From Cloeon dipterum (lineage: Eukaryota; Arthropoda; Insecta; Ephemeroptera; Baetidae): a DNA stretch of 64,000 nt. The position numbers were made by a program, and so were the translations under genes. Position 1 is the first letter of the stretch; each line of letters starts with the position of its first letter. The stretch is taken from contig NC_088788.1 of the NCBI RefSeq assembly GCF_949628265.1, positions 35,202,335-35,266,334 of the forward strand. Reading direction: 5' to 3'. Shown here in pieces: positions 12,231 through 24,773 of the stretch. A model generated the notes under the pieces. That model saw only the letters and a list, made by a program, of their open reading frames with translations. It was not told where the DNA came from and did no database searches.

Positions 12231-12238
12231 TTATATAG
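12231..12238 (-). promoter_or_regulatory. TATA box of the CPCFC gene
   Basis: CTATATAA on the minus strand, about 65-70 bases upstream of the CPCFC ATG. With a usual 25-30 base spacing, transcription would start near 12,205 and leave a 5' UTR of about 35-40 bases. TATA promoters are common on strongly and stage-specifically expressed cuticle genes. Confidence 0.7.
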
Positions 12239-13729
12239 GAGCCTCGGGGTGGGGACTGCCCAAGGTCCGCGCCTGGCCGGCCCTCCCTCCCTGCCTGCCT
12301 CCTTCCCTACCTGCCGCCCATTTGCGCAAAAGAGCCGAGACCGCGAGAGAATTATGCATGAAAACGCACTCGCTCGGAACAACAACTTTTTTTTCAATTT
12401 CTCACTTTTCTTCCCCGGCCGCAGCAGCCGTGGGATTAATTGATTGTAAAATCGGCCGTGTTTCTCATTAGCTAGTGCACCACTTAGTTCGCCAGCCATA
12501 CGACAAACAATCAACATTGTAGAAATGATGGAACAATTCGAGCGCGACGCCCAGCGCATTCCTCGGCAGGAAACACACATACGCTTTTATTTTATTTTTT
12601 TCTCACTTTTCACAAAGGACGAATGCTTCCGTTTCTCTTTTTTACTCGCGTGCGCGCGTTCACGTATTCAATTATTTATATCTTGTGTCGCCAGAGACAC
12701 CTCTACCATTGAGTTAAACTGATTGAAATGAACCATATAAATTTATTTGCATTAATACACGAGTTATGCAAATCCAGTGCAATATTAATTCTCACTGGAA
12801 GCTGTATGGTTTTCTCAGTCGGTAGCACAGGTGGAAGTTGTGTTATATCGTTATTCATTTTAAACATTTATTTTATTGCTAACCAAGATAAGAAAACTTG
12901 AGTCATATGTCAACTCTCGATCAAGCTGCGTTTTTATTACTGAAAACATTATTTAACGGAAGAAACTTTTTATTTGGTTCTTCCTTTTTGTAATTAATAA
13001 TTAAACAGTAAAAAATGGCCCATCATTCAGCTTTTCCTAAATTTTCTCTAAAGTAAAAAGGTCTCAAAATTTACAGCCGCAAACTGCTATCAAAATATAT
13101 GTAAAACAGGGAATTTAACTACACTAAAAAAATACAGTTGATTTTTCAGTTTCAGTTTATTTTAACCAATATTTTACAAGGGCGACTCATTAAAATACGT
13201 CAAGCTTATCCTAAATATTCAAACTAGAGACTAATTACAGCTATATAGTACAAAGTCACTGGAAAAGAACTCCGCCATGTCGTAAAACTGGTAGATGGTA
13301 CACAATTCTTTTGACAGCTTTTAGAAATTCTTGGTCTTTTTCTATTAATTTGATTTTGACGGGCAAGACATTGAATATCATCAGGATCACAATAGCTGGG
13401 TTCTGGGCTGACCTATATTATGCTCTATTGTTTTAATTAGAATAATGGCAGCTATTGTTTCCTAAAAATTATCTTTATTGTGCTGAAGCCGGCTACTGCT
13501 TCATTTTTCTTGATAACAAGTAATTCACATTTTGAAATTGCTTTAAACAATTGAGGTACTTCCAGGCTTGTAAATTTCATTCAATTCAATGATTTAATAA
13601 ACGAAATATGCGTGCAACGATTTTTTTTAAATTTTAACTGCTTCTCTCAAAGTCATTTTCTTGCTGTAAACTTTTGAATGTGATAGTTTTCGGTATCTTG
13701 TCAACTGTTCGCACGTGAGGTTAAATATT

Positions 13730-13866
13730 CTTCCTTTTGCTCTTTGACCAACAAAACCCACGTCCGCTCATCTTTGGCGAGTGTGCGGTCAGGCTGCTGC
13801 CAAGTTCCACCGGGTATTCGGTGGCAGAGCGGACGTGGTTTTTTTTGGTCAGAGAGCAAAAGGAAG
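13730..13866. repeat. Near-perfect 40-bp inverted repeat (hairpin)
   Basis: Arms at about 13,730-13,769 and 13,827-13,866 are reverse complements with only a few differences. The outer end is CTTCCTTTTGCTCT and the inner end CACGTCCGCTC. The 57-base loop contains further self-complementary pieces (CCACCG…CGGTGG). No other copy is seen in the window. It could be a foldback transposon or the locus of a hairpin RNA. Confidence 0.75.
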
Positions 13867-15294
13867 ACTGCGGATGTTGCTCCTCTGCCAAGCGTTTAAC
13901 TTGATTAGGACATCTTAGGGCTGCCAACCGCCGATTTTCGAGTTTGGTTCGGTTTTTTGAAAATTTAACACGGGAAGGGATCTCCCGTTTTTGGTCCTAA
14001 ATTTTAACATGGGTTTATAGAAGATCTCCGGTTTATAGCTTTTTGGTTGTCTTGCACCCCTATAGGCTGGCCGCGTAGAGGGGCACAGGTGGCCCAAGAC
14101 GCCCCAAAACGTAGGCTTAGCTGACAATGAGCAAGGAAAAAACAACAGAGACGGCACAAGACGAGCAACAACATGCTTCAGGAGGTTTAAAGAACGCTAG
14201 GCAGAGGAGCAACATCGGCAGCATAATAGTCGGTGTTATTTTAAATTTCATTAGTGAATGTTTTGTTGCAGGACGGGTGAGTTGTGACTTCCAGAATTCG
14301 TCGGTTTTTCTCTTTTTAATTGTGCTGATTCAGATTCTGTGGCATGGATTTTATTTTGCAGGTTACACAAAAAATTCAAATAGAATAGAGCCAAATTGTT
14401 TTTCCCTCATAGGTAAATGTAGACATTTTTCCTTTGATCTTTTTCGAATTTTGGACGGTATGCGGGATTATTATAGGAGTACAATTTTTAAATGATCAAC
14501 AATTACCATTTTAAGTTGGTCCTCAAGGTGAAACACGAACACGCCCAACATTTTATCGGAGATCAGGTTTCGCGCATAATGATGCACTTTTTAGCATTTC
14601 AGATCAAGTTTTAAATCAAAAGGTTGTAAATTAAACAGCGTTAAGATCAATTAGGCAATTATTCAAATCAGTTGGCGCGACAAATTGATCGACTGGCAGA
14701 TATTTCGCGTCGTTGACTTAACTCACGCACGCAACAAAGAATGTCGCCGCGGGCGATCTCGCGTGCAATGTGTGCGAATCGAAAGTCCATTAATTAATAT
14801 CTGCTTTCAATCGCCCCCGCACAAGAGCGGAATGCGGCCGTTTTTGCAAGTATGTAAGGTTTGTTTGTTTATTGCGTTAATCCACTTCTTATATGCTGCT
14901 ACATCAGGCGGAAAAAGAAACGGACGCGCGCGCGGGCTGCAAAAAGAGCCAGCTGATTTATTCTTTTACTGTAGCGGAATAAATCAATCCGGCCGAGTAA
15001 AACGGATTACATTTATATGCATATTGTGTGCATTCACGGCATTTTATTAACTTGTCTTGTCTCCTTTTGAGCACGCACAACTTTCGCATTTATTTTCTAC
15101 TCTATATATAAACTCATGCTGGACATTGTGTATGTTCAGTATAGCTCCAAGTGAGTCAGACTCTAAGACTTTAATATTTCCATGTTTTAGATCAAGTAAA
15201 ATTAGGTTAAATAAGTCTAAATTTGGAATGGTTTCTGGCCTTAATGTTGTGTTATAAAAATAAAAGGTACAAAATATGGTGATATTTGGGGTTT

Positions 15295-15770
15295 TAAGAA
15301 ATGTTTGCACGCCCAAATCTCAGCTTCTAACTGTTGGATTTTCAAAAACTAAACACCGTTAGACTTTTCTTGATCTCCCTTAGATAGCCAAAGTGGTCTT
15401 AGAATGTTAACCCTTGAACCCCCTTTTTGCACCACAAAAAACGTTAAATTTTAATTTTTTTTTGTTCTTTGCGCCTCCCTGCTTAACGGTATTTAGTATT
15501 TATTACCCTGAAACCCCTTCAGTTTATCATGGGACGTGAAGACGAGTCTAGCGGTATGCAGTTTTCGTAAATGAAACCCTTGGAACCAGAAATATAGTTG
15601 ACACACGGTTTTTTACTACGACGGCCTCGGAACTAAAAAGATGTTTTTCCCCAAATCTCATCTTCTAATCATCAGATTTACAAAAACTGAACACCGTTCG
15701 ACTCGTCACAGCCACCCCTAGATAGCTGAAGAGTTCAAATGGTGCCAGCCCCATTTCAACCCTATAAACA
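15295..15770. repeat. Dispersed repeat family B, cluster in mixed orientation
   Basis: Three cores: a reversed one (about 15,300-15,420), a forward one near 15,505-15,565 (GACGAGTCTAGCGGTATGCA), and another reversed one near 15,650-15,760 (AAATCTCATCTTCTAATC … ACCGTTCGACTCGTC). The pattern fits a composite or foldback element. Confidence 0.5.
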
Positions 15771-18700
15771 AAGGAAAAATACAGAAAATTAGTTACATAA
15801 TTGAGCTGGAAAAGAGTAAATTCTAGTTACAGCCAATCTTTGGTAGGTGTCTTTTCAATTTTGTATTCCATGGGTACAAAGAGGGTTGATTGTTCAGATT
15901 GAACTTGAGCTATTTTTAACTATTTATACATGCTCAATTAATCGCAATGTAGAGCCTAATGCATCAAAAATTGCTTCTGACCTGCAAATAGTGCATTTTT
16001 TCTATTTTTAATACAATTCATAATTTAGCCAGAAAAAACTGGACAAAAATGAACGAAATAAACAGTCTACCTTGGGCAAAAGACACCACAATGCGGTAAA
16101 CCACTTAAGACGGCTCAAATTCTGTCTCATGCTAATTTGATGGTCCCGCCAAGACAATTTTACGCACAGGAAAAATATTGAATCGTTGCCTAATGCAAGA
16201 AATTTCAGGATTGCATGAGTTTATGAAACAAGAACGTGATTATCATTCTGGATTTGCAACATACACTTGCTTTTAATAGTGCGTGTATACGCGCTGCATC
16301 ATTACATTTATGTATTGATTTAAGCAATTTAATGATCAAAAGTGGCAACTGCACCTATAAAGTAGCCTGTGATTTACGGTCGAGAAAACGAAGCCAACCG
16401 ATAACTATATAACGCACCCGAGCCGCGCAATGCAACTTGTTGCCGTTTGCGAAGCGTATTTGTCAATTAATAGAGCATTTGCGTAAAACTAATTAGAAAT
16501 TTCTCGCGCTCTCGATGTCGCGCGATCGGCGATAGCGGCACGCATTTTATTTTCCTTCAGATGATAGGCGTGAGCATCTTTTGCAATAGCCTTTTGGCCG
16601 TCTGCCAGTGAGCCGAATCTCAAGGCGTCATCGCAGGAAGGCTGCTCGAAATAATAATAATACATTTACTGCCTTTGCGGGAATTCAAGTCACTCCTGCT
16701 TGGGCTAATCGGCGGCTTAATTTCCAGATCAATCAGATAATGGTGGCATTTATTATAATATCGTCTTCTTTCTTCGATCAGGGGAGATAATCCTGTGTTT
16801 TATGCTCTGCTGCAGCTGCAATAATGGCTACACGCTCCATGGAACCCACCATATTCTTGAATTACCACCGTCCATTCATCAAAAAGAGCGTTCAACTCGA
16901 TTGCTTTGGTAACAAGTCATTAATTGTAATCAAACACTCGTATATTCGAAAACCATTTTCATATCTGGTGTCACTGCTTTTAATTCTTATATTGAAATGT
17001 TCAGCAGACCTTCATCAGAGTTCTCGATCTAATTAGATCCCTTTCTAAATAAAATACGCATTTATTCTTCTCACAATTAATCCCTTGATTTTAATTGCTT
17101 CTGGACTGTATAGAGATTCGAGGGAAAAAAGCGGTCCCACCAAAAAGGGAACAAGAAACCTCCAGATTTGCGGCAGACTGAAGGAAACGTTTGCGTCTGT
17201 TCGCATGCGGTTGACAATGAAAAGCGATCAAGAGCGAATTTGGCCGGCAGCCCTTTCGGACCTTGGGCTCTCAGCGTCAGGTTGGCTTGCTCGCTTGCGT
17301 CGGCGACTCCTCTCACGCCTAATCTCCTACATCTGATGCTTTTTCAATGCGTGCAAATAATAACATTTTAACCAGCCGGCTCGCCTCTATCTCCGCCTCT
17401 CCGCATCAACAATGCGAATAAAGAACAACCTGTTTGGCCTGGTATGTGGTGTATGTGCAAGGGAACTCGAGCTCATTGCTTTTCTTTCTTCCCATACTTG
17501 AGATTGCAATACACGCCCACACGTATAATTTAATTTGCACTGATCCCTTTTATGGATACGGCAGTGAGTAATTAATGGCCTTTTTAATGAAACTCGATGC
17601 GAATGTTCCTGAAACTTTTATAAACTCCGGTATTGTTTATGAGAGAAATATAAATAAATAAATAGAACAAAATTTCCTCGCTGTTTTAGATAAAGTAACT
17701 CTCGTAATAAGACAGTTTTCAAATATTTTCGACCTGAAAAAGATGACCATTCAGGAATAATTTTAGGTGAGATCGCAAACATTTTTCATGGATTTATTTT
17801 TGTTCTTTCGCTTGTAAAATTCAAAAGATCAATTCTACACAGGTTTTGAGACGTTTGAAATTGTAACTGTAACCAAATTTTCCTTTGAGTTTAGGTCGGA
17901 TGTAGAAAAAAGTGTGTGGTTGCCCTGTTTTTTTACGTTTATTCGAAAAAAGTGTGCATATACTGCGAAAAGAGTGGCTGTACTTTTTGTTCAAGTTAAG
18001 ATATCAACCTGAAATGTTCAGCTCCCGCAATGACGTTTAAAATCTGAAACAACAAAAAAGTTGTTACGTCAAACATCAAGTTCTTTGTTTGACCTTTTTT
18101 CGGAATTTATATTTTCCAGGATGAAAGACCCTCTCCTTCAAACTACTTGTGCACGATTAAGGATCGTATGTTAGTCCATTTTAAGCCAGGTTAAACCTTC
18201 AGAATTAAACTCTGACGTGACCCTGAGAGTCAAAATTCCGGAATCATTAAATATATGCGCGCTATAAGTGTCACTTATTAGTTATTAGGTTTCTGACCCT
18301 GAGAAACTCAATTTCAGTGGCACATAATGAGCATATTTTTTACTGTTAGAGAAGTTAAATTTAAATTCTAGAAATATTAAATGCTATAAAAAATATTTGA
18401 AATTTCTCATCTTCAAAACAAATTAATTCTCTAAAATTATTTGCTTTAACGTGTGAAATATAGGAACTACTTACTGAAATGCAAAGAACAACTTAACTGT
18501 AACCCTAGCTTAGAAGATAAGGAGTCACTTTTTTAATTTCCAACTTAAAAGTCGAAAATTTTCAAGTTTTGGAGGCATAAAATAAGAAAATTCTTGTTAG
18601 TTGACTATAATATGGACAGAAAACCCCCCCATAAAACTCATTCCAGGAAGGAGTTTTGGTATTAATTTTATTCAGGAGGTCAGAAAAGCCAGATTTCAAG

Positions 18701-20221
18701 ATTTAAATATTGTTCTTGTTCAGGAAATTATCATTCAGAACTGATTTCAATTTAAAAGAGAGTCAATCAAGGCGCAGACGGTGAAAAAATCAATTTGGCG
18801 CGCAACGAAAATGGCAAAAGAGGCTATTGTGTCTTGGTCAACGAGTGGCAAAAAACGGTGGCTGCCAATACGTCTGCATAATAGGCCGCTTAATGGCTTT
18901 CGCATCGGGCGGCGCTCGGGGCAAAAAGGTTCCAAGGATGCGTTGTTTGTTCCTTCCGCGTGCCCGGCCGAAATCGAGAATAGAGGCGCAAACACGCAGC
19001 TCAATGGAATGAAATATCCGATTCTCGGATCTGCGCTCAATTCTCAATTATCGGGTTTCGCAACCTTGGCTGCTGACGAGCACCAGAGCGAGGAATATTA
19101 TTGACGCGCGCGAGAGACACAAAAACGAGACGGAAGAGAAAACACGCTCGTTCGCACGCTTTTTCATCCCAAAATTTGGCAACGCCAGTTTCTCCTCACA
19201 ATCTTGTCGCAAGATTCCGATGTGCATCGCACCGCATATATTTATCGAGCAGCAAATTGAACAGGCCCGGCATTCAGAAAAACGTCAGGGTCGCTATTGA
19301 GATATTTATTTGACACTTTAGGGCGTCTTTATGTCTCAATTTGCACGTTGCTCCATTAAACGCCGAGATGAATAAAAGTGAAGCAGTGTAATAAAAGTAC
19401 ACGCAGCTGGTTCTAAAAAAAACTGTCCCTGAGCTCTATAGTATTTAGATCAGGACCCTTCGTCCACGCTGCAACCCCTCAATAAAGAAAAATGACTTAT
19501 TTTTCTTCTACATTAACAAATCAAACCTTTAAATGGAAGTATAATTATGTCTCCTATCAAAAATGAATTGCCTAAATGGTTTCAAAAAATAACCAAATAC
19601 CTCCAAATTTTCACTTCCAACAGTATCAAATCCACTTCCAGAAAACGGTTCCATTTTCGCTTGCATCAAAATTTTTCGTTCCCATTGAAAACAGCGATTT
19701 TTTCTGCTTGGAATTATTTCTAAAATTTATTTCCTTGAAGAAAAAAGATAAAAATATATGGATCAACTTGACCTGAATATTTTTTTTGAATTTAAATTAA
19801 TTAATCTACTAATAAATTTTTAATAAAGCTAAAATAGACTTTACTTTCCTAGTATGGTATGTTAGGTAAACGAAAAGGTGGATTATGTAAATTTATTTAC
19901 AAGTGTTTTTGCGCTTAGAAATGTATACACTCAAAAGTTTAATAACTATATAGTGAATAAAAATTTCCTGCTTCTGACATTGCGGCATGAATTTTGTTTT
20001 GGGACTGAACCATATGGGACTGAACCAGTCGGGTGTCCTGAACAAGATCAAATTTTTGATGATTTTTTATTCCCACAATTTCGTTTTAGAATAACACGCA
20101 GTGTAATTTACATTGAATGATTTATGTAAAACTCGTTTATGTGTGAAAATCCTTGCTTCACACCTTTCCTACTTTACTGAAACAATTATCCCACTCTTTC
20201 AACTGTCATTAAAGTAAAGCC

Positions 20222-20515
20222 GCGTAGAGCTTTACAGACCAACCATCAAGAACATTTTGCATTGTTGACTTTAGCAAGTAGTTCCGTGAGTTTATTCTTT
20301 GTGAAGTGCAGCAATAGTTTTTCTATCATATGCAGGACCAAGGGACAGTTAAAATTCAGATTATGCCAATTTTCTCGAAAAATTAATTGCATCATTCGCT
20401 TGATTTTGATTCCTCTCATCGCAATCTATCCAATGCTGTGCGAATTACGTGTATAATTCCCTAAATTTTGAAATAAATCGTGGTTTTACAGTAGGGAGAC
20501 AGTGCTAGATTTTTA
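20222..20515 (+). repeat. Dispersed repeat family D, copy 2
   Basis: Matches the other copies over its length: GTAGAGCTTTACAG at the left, AACATTTTGCATTGTT, CGCAATCTATCCAA, CCCTAAATTTTGAAATAAAT, then TTTTACAGTAGGGAGACAGT. It is the copy closest in layout to the one at 54,140. Confidence 0.65.
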
Positions 20516-21524
20516 GATAGTAATTCAAGAGAAGGTATATAAATTCACAAATTATCTATAAAGAATTTTGCTTACAATGTATATTGCGATTTTGAAATTT
20601 GTTATTAAATATAGCCTTTGAAATCAATAAATATGAAATTATAATTGATTTTGTGACAGCAGCCACTACATATTTGTGATCCTGCGTCGGCATTTCACAA
20701 GAAGAAAAAGCCGTTTGACTTGACAAGAAGACGTCAAGCTAACCTCTCCGCCGCATGGTGCGAAATCGTAACGCAGCAGTACACAAATCAACGCTAAAAT
20801 GCGTAAAGTAAAATGAAAAAGACACGTCATAATTTGCCTGCCGACGACTCGCCGCAGAATAATTACACGGTGCGCATGCCAATTATTCGGCTAATTGAGC
20901 CTTGCACGCGGTCTGTCCGCTTCTGCTTTTAAGAGCTAATTTATGGTAGCCGCGCATAACAGGTGTCAAAACAAAAATTCCCCTTGCCCTCTTGATTGAT
21001 TGACTTTTTATCGGTATTTCTGATTTGATGGACACATTACGTTGTTAGCATCTATGGTTTAATTTGCTTATTCGGAGACGTAGAAAGAAACATTAACTTT
21101 GCCTCTCTTGGGAGAACGGTTTCTTTCTTTTTGTCTAAGGTCGCGCGCGCGCTTTCAAGTGCCATTAATTGTCGCTGGCTTGCTATAATTATGATTGCTT
21201 GTTTTTTTCCGGTTGAAAGACTCAATAAAATGGCTGTCAATATCAATAGAAGAGCCCGAAGGCAAATCACAACCGCAAATCTATAATTTATATATAAGTA
21301 GCTTTGTTGCTTATATTTGTTTTTCCAATGCGTGTTTAAACGTTCAATTGACATTGAAAAACTTAAGTTAACAAAGTTAAAATTTGAAAAAATAAAAATT
21401 GCAATTTAATAAGATTTAATGTTGGATTTAAAAAAAATATACATACGTGGAAATAGCTGCTAGTAATTTTACAGCTCTGGAAGCGTAGTTTTAAATCCGC
21501 ATTTTAAAAACAGATACACTCCCT

Positions 21525-21960
21525 TGTCACTGGCTCGTCAGGGGAGGTTGAGACGAGTCTAACGGTGTCCAGTTTTTAAAATTCTAATGGTTAGAACCTG
21601 AGATTTGAAGTCGTCAAGATTTGAAAAACACGAAAAAGTAAAAAATCGTGTTTTTTCGAGTTTTGAAGTGGGAATTTTCGAGAACAAAAGAGAGCACCTC
21701 TCTGAAATTTTCACAAAAGTGCATTTGAACAACTTTAAAGCACATTTTCAAAATTCGAAGATTATTTAGAAACTAAAATTAACATGATTGACCTTTGAGA
21801 TTGATCTAGAACATCAATTTTAATGTTAATTCGATTGGGCTCGGCGAGAGGAATAGAAAGCTTGCCTCATTTTTGAAATTGCACCACGTGGAGATGAAAT
21901 ACTGAGGTTTAAATATTTTCCAAAATTGTGTCCCGCAAAAATGATGCAAAATTTACAAGA
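21525..21960 (+). repeat. Dispersed repeat family B, long copy
   Basis: Starts with GGGGAGGTTGAGACGAGTCT, then AACGGTGT and GTTAGAACCTGAGATTT. It extends beyond the usual core: a distal part (TTGACCTTTGAGATTGATC … TGAAATTGCACCACG … GAGATGAAATACTGAGGT) is also found at 63,540-63,700. Together these define a full-length unit of roughly 350-430 bp. Confidence 0.6.
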
Positions 21961-24079
21961 CTCTAAAGACTGATTTTAGTGCAGATTTATTTTTTAAGTC
22001 TTATTTATCCCTTTTTTTAGCAAAAATTACTTTTGATGTATTAAAACTGATTCTGTACTTGTTCCGCTAATTTGAAGCCATTATATCATCAGAGTTTAAA
22101 GATCACAACAATTAATCCACACATGCAGTAAATTGCTTTCTAGATTTGAGCAAAGGAAACCTAACCTTTGAAATAGACCAATTTTAAAAAGCATTCGCTC
22201 CGCAATTTTCATAGCTAATTATGGTATAATACAGTTTTTATTTCCATGGACAGTGAGCAGCCTTCAGAGCTGCCCTCAGGTGCGAATTCTGCAAAGTGGT
22301 CGAGCTGGATGCTGTTCATTTTTCCGTCCAATGAGCTCGCGCTCACATAATCTTTTGTCATCATCAACACGGAAAATCGCTCACCCATTGCGACGAGCAA
22401 AAAAAGCAATATTACACCTGATTTCAGCGATCGAAGCTATATAGTAGGTGCACGCCTCACTGATGTAATTTTTAATAGCACTGCTTTACTCGTTGGTTTC
22501 ATTTAGAAGTCGGGCGCGATGCGACTCCACCTTTTGAAGGCACGTCAAGGCCAGCGCATCCGACGCACTTCCCATTTCTCAAATTTCGACGCGCAACATT
22601 CGTCAATCATCAGGCAAACGCAAATTAATGGCCAGCGTCCTCCGGTCTAATATCTGGGTCGCCTTGGCCATTTTCCGCGCGCGCGCCACTGCAAACAAGA
22701 TAATTTGCCAAATTTATTCCGCACTCTATAAATATGCAAATCCAAATTCCTCATCGCACGTCGTTAATTTTTATTAAAAACGATTTGCTCCTCAATCAAT
22801 TCAATTTCCAAACGCCTTTTTTTAATTTTCGACCGCACGTGAGCAAATTAGACCAAAATCAAGCTCCAGATAAAATCTCTCATGCAAATTGAGCCGGCAG
22901 CGCGGAGACAATTTTTTTTATTGCGTTTCAGCTAACTTGCTCTCCTCACTTCGACAAATCCAATGCCAAAGTTTAGTATCTGCTCAATGTCGTCCTGATT
23001 TACTTTTTTTCGAGTGACGTCCTCTTATTTATTGGCTCTGGAAGTACTCGCACTCTTTGCTGGCGAATAAATGTCTCAGTAAAGGACACGGTGCAATTCA
23101 GCTGCACGCTTTGATCTTTACATGAATCTAAATTAACTTCTTAACGTGTTTTATTCAAAAGATTAACGTAATGTAGGTTGAATATTAAGTGATTTTAATA
23201 AAAATGGCAAAATTACTTAAATAGCTACTTAAGAGAAAATTATTGATCACTGGTATCCTATAATTCCCTTCAAAACTAAAGAATCCGTTAAGGAATAAGA
23301 GCCAAAAAAGCCTGGTTTGTCATTCGTTTCCATGCACAATTCAATTAAATTTCAAATCCCTAACCGTACTAGCAAATCAAGTTAATTTATATTTTACTAT
23401 ATTTGAATACTTGTACTTGTAGAATTAGGAGAAGTATACAATTGGCTAATGCAAAAATACTGTTTGATTTTTATGTGCTTTCGCGTTATTTATCCTTTAT
23501 TTGATATTTTTGTGAGTTTTGGTTTTATTAAGTATTATTGAGAGAATAAATTATCGAATTTTGGTAAATATTTAGTTAAACTTCAGCTATTTCTGTGTTG
23601 AACCCTGCTTGTTACTCCCATGCATCGTCATCTTTCAGGAAAATCAATCTCTCGCAGCTTTTGTAAAATTGAGATTGTCTCAAATTCTGATGAAGGTAAA
23701 TCATCAAACTTTGTGCCAAAAGATGCCTTTCTAGACAGGCAGTGACTTGATTATTTTTTATTTGTTAAATTTAAGTAATTCTGAGTTATTTTTTAAAATA
23801 TGAATATCTAAAAAAAACAGTCTCATTATTATTTTCTAAGTCTGGAATAAAATTTGAACCCATAAGTGTCTAGAAATGTTCAAGATGGCGAAAAACTATA
23901 AGTTTTTGAGACACAGATGCTCAAAGGTTGAAAATTGAAAATAGCCATTTTTTAGTTCAGGCAAATATAGTTAAAAAATCACAATTGAACAATCGGTTGA
24001 TTTTTACCCTCGGAACATGTTTATGATCTTTCCTCAGATCACTTAAGGCCACCGCAGGACAATTATGAAATCGAACACT

Positions 24080-24300
24080 GGCGCCAGGGTAGCCCTCAAG
24101 CGATCAACATCATTCAATTCTCATTTGTAGCCTTTTTAACGACGTCTGACGGGGTCTGTAATGGTTCGATTTGCAAAATCTGCAATTCTGCACGCAATTG
24201 GAACGGCAAAATCGAGAGCTTTCGGAATATGTGCAATCCAACCCTTTGGAAGCCATCAGGGTGTTCAGGTACGAGATTTAGGGTACACGAGGGAAGATAA
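24080..24300. repeat. Family C foldback element, partial copy
   Basis: Shares GCGCCAGGGTAGCCCT, GATCAACAT, TGGTTCGATTTGCAA and a TCGAGAGCTTT piece (present inverted) with the larger element at 48,098-48,482. The terminal parts are eroded. Confidence 0.5.
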
Positions 24301-24773
24301 ACTAAAGCAGATTGCAAGCTATCAATTGGAAACCCAGGAAGGACAAAATAAATAGACAAAAATACTCAAAATAGCAGTGTCCAGTTTAGGGAAATTAAAG
24401 ATAATTTACTCTCTGAAAGCTTTGCAGCAATGAAATAATTATATTTGAATGACGGTTGTAAATTTAGTAAGGAAGTTATCTCCAGAACCAAGCACAATTT
24501 GCTTCAAGATGTTAATCTCTCGCCTCAAGCCTTTGCCGTTTACTGCCTCATTATTTTTACGATATTTGCATGAAAGTGGACAGGGGATGGAAGAAAAGGC
24601 ACCGGTTAGATAAAATAATGATTTTCAATTCATTTTACACTATACAAAAAACACCCATATTTGTATCTTCAGTCTTTTTCGTCGTCCACCGTGACAACAC
24701 CACACACATTTAGCAGAGCTGGGAAACAAAATTTTATCAATATGTTATTCTCCAAGCAGAGTATATGGTAAAG

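Larger units (their letters stand above)
12239..24773. other. Long gene-poor spacer
   Basis: I find no supported coding gene in these 12.5 kb. Recognisable items are the hairpin at 13,730-13,866, family B repeats near 15,295-15,770 and 21,525-21,960, a family D repeat at 20,222-20,515 and a family C element at 24,080-24,300. A 122-codon ORF at 14,127-14,495 has two hydrophobic stretches but crosses several apparent splice signals and matches nothing I know. Short GC-richer patches (for example 16,380-16,620, 18,770-19,260 and 22,500-22,720) could be regulatory. I see no tRNA or rRNA. Confidence 0.45.

Noticed and set aside
14127-14495. A 122-codon ORF with two hydrophobic stretches, possible membrane protein
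   Set aside because: It runs across apparent acceptor and donor sites and changes composition after about 37 codons; no recognisable family. Left as unsupported rather than annotated.
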